A DNA stretch of 64,000 bases from Eudorina sp. 2006-703-Eu-15. Its lineage: Eukaryota > Chlorophyta > Chlorophyceae > Chlamydomonadales > Volvocaceae. The stretch lies in NCBI GenBank assembly GCA_003117195.1, contig BDSI01000009.1, positions 186,001 through 250,000 of the forward strand, read 5' to 3'. How positions within the stretch are numbered: the stretch's first letter is position 1; each line of letters opens with the position of its first letter. The notes under the pieces were generated by a model, which searched no databases, had not been told where the DNA came from, and saw nothing but the letters and a program-made list of their open reading frames with translations. Shown one piece after another: positions 58,000 through 64,000 of this stretch. The translations under genes and the position numbers were made by a program.

Positions 58000-58434
58000 T
58001 CAACGGTCCACGGCCTTGGCGATGGCCCGGTCGACGGCACTCGTCAAGTTGCTGTAGAGTTCGTCTGCGCGGTCTCTTCCCTCATTATAGACTTCGTCGT
58101 CCCTCCCATTCCAGGGGTCCACATGCTTGCCTGCGTCGAGGTAGGTTTCTTTGGCACGAGCGGTGTAGTAGCTGCTGCAAGCCTCCATGAACATTTCCTT
58201 GCAGTCTGTGAGCCCCGCTGCCAGCCGTCGGAGCAGAGAAAGCTCTGTCTGAGAAAGAGCTTTCTTAGACTTATCAAGGTGATAAAGTAGGTTTGTAAAC
58301 ATGGAGTCCGTATCGTGTCCGTACTTGGGGGACGTGCGGGACGTGCAGGACGGGTGGGCCATGTGGGCCTTGTACACGTCCCGCAACCAGTCGCGGGCTT
58401 CCTTCGCGAGCTTGGCCAGATTAGAAGACGACAT
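58000..58434 (-). CDS. Small helical protein, unknown
   Basis: 144 residues from the ATG at 58434. Predicted mostly helical: NLAKLAKEARDWLRDVY, FTNLLYHLDKSKKALSQTELSLLRRLAAGL, ELYSNLTSAVDRAIAKAV. A promoter AAAAATTGA lies 42 bp upstream on the minus strand. No domain recognised. Confidence 0.7.
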   Translation of the reverse strand: MSSSNLAKLAKEARDWLRDVYKAHMAHPSCTSRTSPKYGHDTDSMFTNLLYHLDKSKKALSQTELSLLRRLAAGLTDCKEMFMEACSSYYTARAKETYLDAGKHVDPWNGRDDEVYNEGRDRADELYSNLTSAVDRAIAKAVDR

Positions 58435-58476
58435 GGTTCTCGTGACGTGACACGTGACGCGAAGGAGTTGCTACTG

Positions 58477-58485
58477 TCAATTTTT
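58477..58485 (-). promoter_or_regulatory. Early-type promoter motif AAAAATTGA (minus strand)
   Basis: Plus-strand TCAATTTTT, 42 bp before the ATG at 58434. It forms a divergent pair with the motif at 58509. Confidence 0.7.
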
Positions 58486-58508
58486 GCCAAACCGTAAAAA
58501 CCACGTCA

Positions 58509-58517
58509 AAAAATTGA
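58509..58517 (+). promoter_or_regulatory. Early-type promoter motif AAAAATTGA
   Basis: Exact match, 18 bp before the ATG at 58536 and 33 bp before 58551. Confidence 0.65.
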
Positions 58518-58535
58518 CAATATTCTTCTTTGTGG

Positions 58536-58901
58536 ATGACGCCCTCGAGGATGATGATGATCGAGGGTCTTCAAACCCTTGCCGAGGTGCACACGACGTT
58601 CTGTGAGACAGAAGTTGCATCAAGCACTTCCATTGTGAAGACCCTCGATGCACTGGCGGGAAAGCTTGGTTTAACTGAATTCCGGGTTCACTCAGGAGGG
58701 GGGGCTTCTTATGGTCCATGCCTTGGTGACACGGAGTTTCCCGTCAACCAGCAACTTGATCTCCGTGGGAATGCCCTCGATTCGGTACTTTTCTGCCAGC
58801 ACGAATGTCACCATGACAGGTTTGTCGAAGGATACATCGAAGAATCCTTCTTCCTCTCCGACCCATCCCAGAAGCTCGGACTCGCAGGCATCCTCGCATG
58901 A
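58536..58901 (+). CDS. Possible small protein, 3' half antisense to next gene
   Basis: 122 codons. The first 55 residues (GLQTLAEVHTTFCETEVASSTSIVKTLDALAGKLGL) read as a real helical protein behind a promoter motif. The rest lies opposite a better-supported leftward gene (58692-58925), so the true 3' end may be earlier, for example through splicing. Low confidence. Confidence 0.35.
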   Translation: MTPSRMMMIEGLQTLAEVHTTFCETEVASSTSIVKTLDALAGKLGLTEFRVHSGGGASYGPCLGDTEFPVNQQLDLRGNALDSVLFCQHECHHDRFVEGYIEESFFLSDPSQKLGLAGILA

Positions 58902-58925
58902 GGGATACTCAAAGTATGCCGACAT
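58692..58925 (-). CDS. Small beta-rich protein
   Basis: 77 residues from the ATG at 58925. Acidic first half (YPSCEDACESELLGWVGEEEG), then strands FDVSFDKPVMVTFVLAEKYRIEG and EIKLLVDGKLRVTKAW. A promoter-like AAATATTGA lies 43 bp upstream. The start is preceded by a tggtgcgt repeat. No family recognised. Confidence 0.6.
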   Translation of the reverse strand: MSAYFEYPSCEDACESELLGWVGEEEGFFDVSFDKPVMVTFVLAEKYRIEGIPTEIKLLVDGKLRVTKAWTIRSPPS

Positions 58926-58968
58926 TTTGTTGGTGCGTTGGTGCGTTGGTGCGTTCATGCGTTGCAAA

Positions 58969-59172
58969 TCAATATTTTCCTGACCGCTCGACTTCATGTT
59001 TAGGGGGGATTCCGCGATCTTTTAGAAACCATCGTATGGCGTCCCCGACCAGCTTCGACTGCGGAGGCGGGCATGGTTGATAGACACGATTCACACTCAA
59101 TTCATTGGGGGTAACAAGGACGACAGAGGCGTCAACATCCTGAACACACCTAAGAACATCGGCGGAATCCAA
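58969..59172 (-). CDS. Possible small protein, no ATG
   Basis: A 67-codon frame with natural sequence (DVLRCVQDVDASVVLVTPNEL; KLVGDAIRWFLKDRGIPPK) but beginning only with TTG. It lies just downstream of a D5 relic and may be the tail of a broken or spliced gene. Confidence 0.35.
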   Translation of the reverse strand: MDSADVLRCVQDVDASVVLVTPNELSVNRVYQPCPPPQSKLVGDAIRWFLKDRGIPPKHEVERSGKY

Positions 59173-59189
59173 TGATTACGAGCCGTACA

Positions 59190-59470
59190 GTAGTCACTCT
59201 TTGTCGTGCGGAAATCTTGCTGGCCGCACGCGTGCAGGAGGATTTGTGCGGCAGGTAGTCGGCCATCTCCGGGGACTCGAATGGGTCGCGGATCAGTTCG
59301 GCCGAGAGCGACTCGCGTCGTGGGAACGCGTAGCCCACGGATTGCGACACGTAGTCCTCGGGCACGCCCACACGGGGAAGGTCTGCGTGCGGAAGTCGTA
59401 GACGCCGTCGTCGAATCCCAGCAGCGGCCCGTCGTCGAGCCTGTCCAAATTCCAGCAAAAACATTAGGGG
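59190..59470 (-). pseudogene. Relic of a second D5-like helicase (N-terminal piece)
   Basis: On the minus strand one frame has LDDGPLLGFDDGVYDFRTQTF and the next frame continues PEDYVSQSVGYAF. This is the block that precedes the ATPase core in D5-family helicases (GF-NGVYDF...PEDYVS-S-GY). The two parts are out of frame by one base near 59370. No Walker motifs follow; the frame soon ends. So it is a fragment. Confidence 0.6.
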
Positions 59471-59480
59471 CGCATAGTGC

Positions 59481-59756
59481 TTAGTGCTTCTGTACGGCTT
59501 TCTCCAGCCTCTCCAGAGCGGCCCGGACGCGTTGCGTTTTGTAGGTCGGATTGTCGGAGCTCTTGATCTCGCTGCACATGTGCGCTGCCGACTGCACAAT
59601 ATCAGAGACGTGTGCGCCTGCTTTGAACGCGTTATTCATGTTATTGACCCGCTCCGACCAGCCGTAGTGGCCGACGTTGCGCAGGCAAGTGTCCAGATCA
59701 AGCGCGGCAGCCACAATGCGAGTGGCCTGGATGGCCTTGCTCGGAGCACAGCCCAT
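59481..59756 (-). CDS. Predicted N-myristoylated small protein
   Basis: 91 residues from the ATG at 59756. It begins MGCAPSKA, an ideal N-myristoylation signal (Gly2, Ser6) with Cys3 for palmitoylation, as in Src-family kinases. The rest is helical (DTCLRNVGHYGWSERVNNM, RVRAALERLEKAVQKH). A promoter word AAAATTGA is 60 bp upstream. Membrane anchoring in the infected cell or virion is expected from the signal; the function is unknown. Confidence 0.75.
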   Translation of the reverse strand: MGCAPSKAIQATRIVAAALDLDTCLRNVGHYGWSERVNNMNNAFKAGAHVSDIVQSAAHMCSEIKSSDNPTYKTQRVRAALERLEKAVQKH

Positions 59757-59816
59757 TGTAGCTCGGAGCACAGCGATGTGTCTGTGTAGACGTTGGCAAA
59801 GACACACAAGCAACAA

Positions 59817-59824
59817 TCAATTTT
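59817..59824 (-). promoter_or_regulatory. Early-type promoter motif AAAATTGA (minus strand)
   Basis: Plus-strand TCAATTTT, 60 bp before the ATG at 59756. Confidence 0.65.
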
Positions 59825-60029
59825 CCCCAAGGATGCGGCACGTTTCCGGCACGTTTCCGGCACGTTTCCGCGGTATCTTTTCGCTACTTCGGCACGGCTG
59901 AATACTTCTTGCGGACTCTCGACGGACCCTCGCGCGCTCTCTCGACGGACCCTCGCGCGCTCTCGGCGGACCTGGGACACGCGCTGGAGCGCCCGGGGCA
60001 TACCCGCCGCCGGAGTGCATGTCCGAAGC

Positions 60030-60380
60030 TTACTTGTGCACCCCTCCCCTACCGAGGAGCTCTGTGTAGTCTCTGTGTATTATGCTCCATCCTGGTTTGT
60101 TCTTGTCCCACAATCTCGAAGAGAGCACCTTCATGCTGCTTCTTTGAAAAACAATGCATATTCTCAAGTAAGTAGGAATGTCGTAACCGTTGTGAGCATC
60201 AAATACTGAGGTTCCATCACGCATGGCTAACCATGTAACGTCTTCATATGAAGATGACATATCCATGTGTGTCTCATCTAAAGATGTTTTATCCTCTGTG
60301 CCTATGTAGTGATGTATATCAATTCCTTCATGCCGAAAGTGTACATGTGTTCCAAATGTAACTATGTGCAATTTATTCAA
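60030..60380 (-). CDS. Possible unknown protein, less GC-rich
   Basis: A 116-codon frame with plausible sequence (THVHFRHEGIDIHHYIGTEDK; NGYDIPTYLRICIVFQRSSM) but starting at TTG; the first ATG (residue 39) would leave 78 residues. It is distinctly AT-richer than its neighbours, which fits later acquisition or a different mutational history. Unrecognised. Confidence 0.4.
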   Translation of the reverse strand: MNKLHIVTFGTHVHFRHEGIDIHHYIGTEDKTSLDETHMDMSSSYEDVTWLAMRDGTSVFDAHNGYDIPTYLRICIVFQRSSMKVLSSRLWDKNKPGWSIIHRDYTELLGRGGVHK

Positions 60381-60454
60381 AAGATGTACTATGACGGGGT
60401 ACTATTGGTGTTGTTGGTGGTTGGACGGGTTTACTTGCACGATGAAAATGCCTT

Positions 60455-60958
60455 CTACACTGTGGGAGGAGGTGATACGGGAGGACGGGGTGCTCTTGAT
60501 AGTCGTTGGACGGGATGAAGGGGTGGTTGGGCGGGTTTACTTGCACGAGAAAAATGTCTTGTACCTGTGGGAGGAGGTGAGACGGGAGGACGGGGTGCTC
60601 TTGATAGTCGTTGGACGGGTGGTTGGGCGGGTTTACTTGCACGAGAAAAATGTCTTGTACCTGTGGGAGGAGGTGATACGGGAGGTGAGACGGGAGGTGA
60701 GACGCGAGGTGAGACGGGAGGAAGGCCGAATGTGTATCGAACTAGGGGCGGGAGTTTCTCTGTTACAGGGTTATTAGGACGATGAGATGCTTGTTGACTT
60801 GCACGACCTTGACTTGCACGACCTTGACTTGCACGACCAGACGAAGATTGGAACGACGAATCGATTTGTCGTTTACTCGACGACCCACTCGACTTTGGTA
60901 CAAGGTTGCCGAATAGGTATTTTGCTCCTGCAATGGGCGGGAGAGAGTCCATGTTCAT
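60455..60958 (-). CDS. Proline-rich repeat protein
   Basis: 167 residues from the ATG at 60958 (60952 also possible). The start MDSLPPIAGAKYLFGNLVPK reads as a short folded motif. Then come RASQG repeats (60801-60840), a VSPPVSPP run, and two to three copies of a roughly 29-residue unit containing GTRHFSRASKPAQPP (87-bp DNA repeats, 60470-60690). Possibly a surface stalk or SH3-type ligand (inference). Confidence 0.55.
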   Translation of the reverse strand: MNMDSLPPIAGAKYLFGNLVPKSSGSSSKRQIDSSFQSSSGRASQGRASQGRASQQASHRPNNPVTEKLPPLVRYTFGLPPVSPRVSPPVSPPVSPPPTGTRHFSRASKPAQPPVQRLSRAPRPPVSPPPTGTRHFSRASKPAQPPLHPVQRLSRAPRPPVSPPPTV

Positions 60959-61154
60959 GCATACGTGTATACATCATAAGATATTATCTTCAAAAATATG
61001 GGACGGCTCGCAAGGTCAGGACACAGCCCGAGCGTCATGTTTCGCTCGGTTGCACACCACGAAGTTTATCACGACGCGCGATCGAAACGGAATGTTAACG
61101 GAAACGGAATTGCGGCGCTGGCGACGCTGGACTCGATTCACATTTTCACATTTT

Positions 61155-61700
61155 GCCGGCCACGCACTCCAGCGACTCCAGCGCGACCCCTGGGCGACTT
61201 TGACGGACTCTCAATCCATGCACGCGCGCGCGCGCGCACTCCAGCGACTCCAGCGACTCCAGCGCGACCCCTGGGCGACTTTGACGGACTCTCAATCCAC
61301 GCACGCGCGCACGGACGCCTCAGCCACGCCTCAGCCACGCCTCAGCCACGCCTCAGCCACGCCTCAGGCATCCCGTCTCCGCGGTCCGTCCTGAGCTCGT
61401 CTTGAGCGCGTCCTGAGGAGCGCGGCCCACGGACTCGCACGGACTCGCACGCGCTCTCGACGGACTCGCATGCGCTCTCGACGGACTCGCATGCGCTCTC
61501 GACGGACTCGCATGCGCTCTCGACGGACTCTTGCGCGGACTTGCCGACGGACGCCTCAGCCACGCCTCAGCCACGCCTCAGCCACGCCTCAGCCATGCCT
61601 CAGGCATCCCGTCTCCGCGGTCCGTCCTGAGCTCGTCTTGAGCGCGTCCTGAGGAGCGCGGCCCACGGACTCGCACGGACTCGCACGCGCTCTCGACGCA
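61155..61700. repeat. Complex of direct repeats
   Basis: cactccagcgactccagcg (61165 and 61240), gcctcagccac runs (61316-61360 and 61553-61595), gactcgcatgcgctctcgacg runs (61440-61530), and a block of about 145 bp duplicated at 61313-61457 and 61550-61697 (offset about 238 bp). No gene seen. Confidence 0.85.
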
Positions 61701-61859
61701 GGAGCTGGCACGGCTCATTGACCTGGCCGCTGACAGGAGCACGCACCACGCCATCGTCGCCATCGTCGCCACGCCGCGCAGCTGTACAAGGACACGGTGA
61801 AATACGTGGGCTCCGAGGGCGCGTCTTCGCGAGCTAGCAAAGGGTCTTCCTCAAGAGCG

Positions 61860-62290
61860 TCATCTCGCAGTGTATTTTAGGGTGAAACCTAGAAAGCTGG
61901 AGAGTGACAGTAGAGTTTACGTTGTCCGAGAGCCACTCGGCAATGCCGTTCGTGGCGTCCGCGATGTCTGCGCGCCTCGTTGTAGTGCTCCAGCAGGACG
62001 TCGGCGAGTGCCGACAGCCAGCCGTCAAAGCGCAAGTCCACGTCCTTGTCCATCGCATACGTGTACTCTTCACCACCCTCCCGGAGCTCCCACGAGCCCT
62101 CGGGCACGAAGCGCGCTCGCATGGGCGCCACGACCATGCCCGAGGGAGAGGAACGCCTCGTCCGACGTGTCAAACTTGGGCGCGTCGTTTTCCTTCAACC
62201 ACACGAAGCGGAACCACTCGCCGACGCCGCAGCCCTCAGGAGCAGGTTGCAGCAGCCCCTCCGCAAACTCCAGCCACGTTTTGCGTCGCG
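61860..62290 (-). pseudogene. Relic of a D5-like helicase (C-terminal piece)
   Basis: Reading leftward, three frames succeed one another: APKFDTSDEAF, then VVAPMRARFVPEGSW and DLRFDGWLSALADVLLEHYNEA, then NGIAEWLSDNVNSTV. In D5-like helicases the order is TSDEAFKRR-VVPF-SKFV followed by a helical LA-FL-L-HY segment. The order is right but there are at least two frame changes. Decayed copy. Confidence 0.5.
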
Positions 62291-62299
62291 CGTGCACAA

Positions 62300-62530
62300 T
62301 TATTGCAAAGCGGTAACAACCTCCTGGCAAAAGTTGTTGTAGCCCATTGCTGCTAGAATCTCCCCGATGTCTGTGATTGGTCGGGGGCACCTTAGCAGCC
62401 ACGCATGTAGCTTTTGCATATCAACCGTTATGATGGCGGGTTGATCGGGATTCATTTCAATGGTACTTTTCTGCATGTGTTGGATAATGGCTGCACTGAT
62501 CGTTTTGGCTAACTCACGGTCAACCTTCAT
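62300..62530 (-). CDS. Small protein, unknown
   Basis: 76 residues from the ATG at 62530, ending at TAA. Helical: ELAKTISAAIIQHMQKST, ITDIGEILAAMGYNNFCQEVVTAL. It is AT-richer than its surroundings. Downstream it runs directly into the D5 relic, so it could be an intact small gene next to it. No family recognised. Confidence 0.6.
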   Translation of the reverse strand: MKVDRELAKTISAAIIQHMQKSTIEMNPDQPAIITVDMQKLHAWLLRCPRPITDIGEILAAMGYNNFCQEVVTALQ

Positions 62531-62818
62531 TCTCTGTACTGTACTGACTGTACTGTAACTTCCATCGCATTCAAACGCGCCTTGTGAAGATAAGGGGTGT
62601 GCGACTGCGTGCGCCTTTGCGGGCCAAGGAAGAAGCCGAGACCGCTAAGGACTGAGGTCAGTTCGTCTCCTGTTTCACTGTCGTTGTGTAAGGTGAATTC
62701 CTATTACGTTCAACGAACCACGTATTGCGGAATGGAGCGTGTACCTATCTAGTAAAAAATTGAAAGTCGGCACCACCTGTCGGCCGCTTTCTACTGCATT
62801 TGCCTGTCGCGTGCAAGG
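62531..62818. other. Short intergenic control region
   Basis: No gene. The right part has the promoter at 62755; a ctgtactgtactgactgtac patch lies at 62536-62555. Confidence 0.4.
62755..62763 (+). promoter_or_regulatory. Early-type promoter motif AAAAATTGA
   Basis: Exact match, ending 55 bp before the ATG at 62819. Confidence 0.7.
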
Positions 62819-63298
62819 ATGTCGCGTGCGGCGTCCAACATCATCTCGTCTGAGAAGCCTGACAAGACGCAGTTCCGCGTCGTAAAGACTCAGACGCAGC
62901 GGGCACTGTCCACGAGCATTAAAGTCCTCAACGCATCCAAGATCCACCGCATAACGGTCGTCGGGTTGAACAGTTCCAAGACAAGTGTCCAGACCGCATT
63001 TCTCGAGCCTCAGCAGAGTTTGGTGCTGCACAAAGACGTCAAATACGTCTGCATGCCCAAGGTGGCTGACGTAAGCGGCAAGCCAAAGCTCATCGAGGTG
63101 TCCATTCGGGACCGGCTCTGGTTGGAAAACACGTTCGAGGAGGACATCAAAAAGGCATCCTTGTTCAAATTGAAAATTAAGAGCTCCTACGAGGCGCTCA
63201 TCGAGGACGCGCGTCAGTACCGCAAAGCCAACCATGGGCGCGAGTGGTCCGAGTTGCTGAAGAAACTCAAAACCCTCGCTGACACGGTCAGGACCTAG
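62819..63298 (+). CDS. Unknown protein, alpha/beta then helical
   Basis: 159 residues. First half beta-strand rich (HRITVVGLN, VQTAFLEPQQSLVLHKDVKYVCMP), second half charged helices (DIKKASLFKLKIKSSYEALIEDARQYRKAN, ELLKKLKTLADTVR). The promoter 55 bp upstream and a short aggacc/ggtcct hairpin after the stop (63286-63335) mark a complete transcription unit. No family recognised. Confidence 0.7.
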   Translation: MSRAASNIISSEKPDKTQFRVVKTQTQRALSTSIKVLNASKIHRITVVGLNSSKTSVQTAFLEPQQSLVLHKDVKYVCMPKVADVSGKPKLIEVSIRDRLWLENTFEEDIKKASLFKLKIKSSYEALIEDARQYRKANHGREWSELLKKLKTLADTVRT

Positions 63299-63323
63299 TC
63301 CCTAGTCCCCATAGGACCTGGTC

Positions 63324-63551
63324 CTACAATCGAGTCCCCAAAGCTGCCACCAGAGCCCCTGCCGCAAACTCGCATGGCTCGCGCCGCAGCTGGGGAGCGC
63401 CATTGTCAGGGAACCGCAGCGGCCTGTGGACGATCTCCCCCGTGTAGTGTGCAGTCAAGGCAAGTAGAGTTTTTTCTCGTGCTGCCGGGCCCCCCATCAT
63501 CTCCTGGCACAGGCGCAGGAAGCGGATGGCGTGGAAGGCGTAGTAGCTCAT
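63324..63551 (-). CDS. Small protein, unknown
   Basis: 75 residues from the ATG at 63551. Coherent sequence: MSYYAFHAIRFLRLCQEMMGG, KTLLALTAHYTGEIVHRPLRFPDN, EFAAGALVAALG. The frame continues upstream to 63842 without ATG, so an upstream exon is possible. No domain recognised. Confidence 0.5.
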   Translation of the reverse strand: MSYYAFHAIRFLRLCQEMMGGPAAREKTLLALTAHYTGEIVHRPLRFPDNGAPQLRREPCEFAAGALVAALGTRL

Positions 63552-63720
63552 CCGTGAACCGCTGCTCTCCTCCGCTGCTCTCAGACGTCTACGCCCACGT
63601 GGCCTACGACGGCCCTCGAGGAAGCCTTGAGCGCGGTGCGTCTGAATCAGGCACCAGTCTACACCGTCTGCCAGCGGCGGTTCCGCGTCGACCAGCGCGC
63701 CTACGTCGACTGTGCTAAAA

Positions 63721-64000
63721 CTCAAAGACAAACTTGTGGGATGTAGTTGTACAGGACGATGGTGTCGGGCACGGCGAGTTGCACCACTTGGTGCAAAGGT
63801 CGATGACACAGTCGGCGGTGCAGTGTCGTGCGACTCAAACAACTTCGGGCATGTCCTGAAGTATGTTGAGAAAGGAATGCCTTACGCGGTGAAACTGGAG
63901 GCCTTCGTGCCAACCCTTAAGGACCAGGATATCAGTCTCAAGTCACTCGCCGCAACGGTTCTGATGACGGTTAAGGATGTTGAACGCAGGGTCAAAAACG
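63721..64000 (+). CDS. Partial gene running off the right edge
   Basis: An open frame without stop reaches the window end. Natural-looking sequence begins near 63788 (APLGAKVDDTVGGAVSCDSNNFG) and continues (VLKYVEKGMPYAVKLEAFVP, SLKSLAATVLMTVKDVERRV). No ATG precedes it in frame, so the 5' end may be an exon boundary (for example after CGGTGCAG near 63820) or a non-ATG start. Confidence 0.45.

Overview
The window looks like part of the genome of a GC-rich nucleocytoplasmic large DNA virus (NCLDV), possibly a distant relative of the mimivirus order (Imitervirales). An endogenised viral segment in a protist genome cannot be excluded. The evidence is: (i) genes packed on both strands with short intergenic gaps; (ii) a D5-like primase-helicase plus relics of further copies; (iii) the promoter word AAAAATTGA, the classic mimivirus/Cafeteria virus early-promoter motif, placed roughly 25-80 bp upstream of many ATGs; (iv) typical giant-virus families (F-box/LRR, ankyrin, BTB, MYND, B-lectin, crystallin-fold, S74 fibre chaperone and many short membrane proteins). 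Eukaryotic signals are also present. At least five loci carry short GT-AG introns of about 71-151 bp, and one gene is a full eIF5B with six introns.

Layout. 1-19.7 kb: SAP-domain membrane protein, multipass membrane proteins, a BTB protein, a tandem paralogue pair, a monomeric class II (B12-dependent) ribonucleotide reductase broken by one in-frame TGA, small membrane proteins, an F-box/LRR gene, F-box/ankyrin debris, a second paralogue pair, and a protein of WDW repeats. 19.9-29 kb: spliced eIF5B, then two tandem MYND-finger paralogues sharing a phase-2 intron, the first with a large internal deletion. 29-40 kb: three tandem crystallin-fold proteins, a GH65-like protein lacking the catalytic motif, coiled-coil and membrane proteins, a cold-shock protein, and a fourth crystallin-fold gene. 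40-46 kb: a spliced repeat-rich protein and a 903-residue basic structural-type protein. 46-53.4 kb: a cassette of about 6.3 kb flanked by inverted repeats (minisatellite array plus a 40-bp promoter-like core plus ATG). It holds an S74 fibre protein, a B-lectin protein and two look-alike TM-ectodomain-TM proteins. 53.4-64 kb: D5 helicase with a -1 frame break, a 310-bp direct repeat, then short genes mixed with D5 relics and satellites.

How the genes fit together. Nucleotide supply (RNR) and replication (D5) are mixed with host-takeover candidates (F-box, BTB, ankyrin, MYND, eIF5B, a myristoylated protein) and a surface/virion group. In five proteins of that surface group a shared N-terminal motif, C-x-Y-x-ATG-(D/E)-x-x-C, precedes different C-terminal folds, which suggests a common targeting tag. 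Tandem repeats are everywhere, and they often sit inside introns, at gene 3' ends, or as in-frame protein repeats. Several apparent frame breaks may be true decay or sequence errors; raw reads would settle which.
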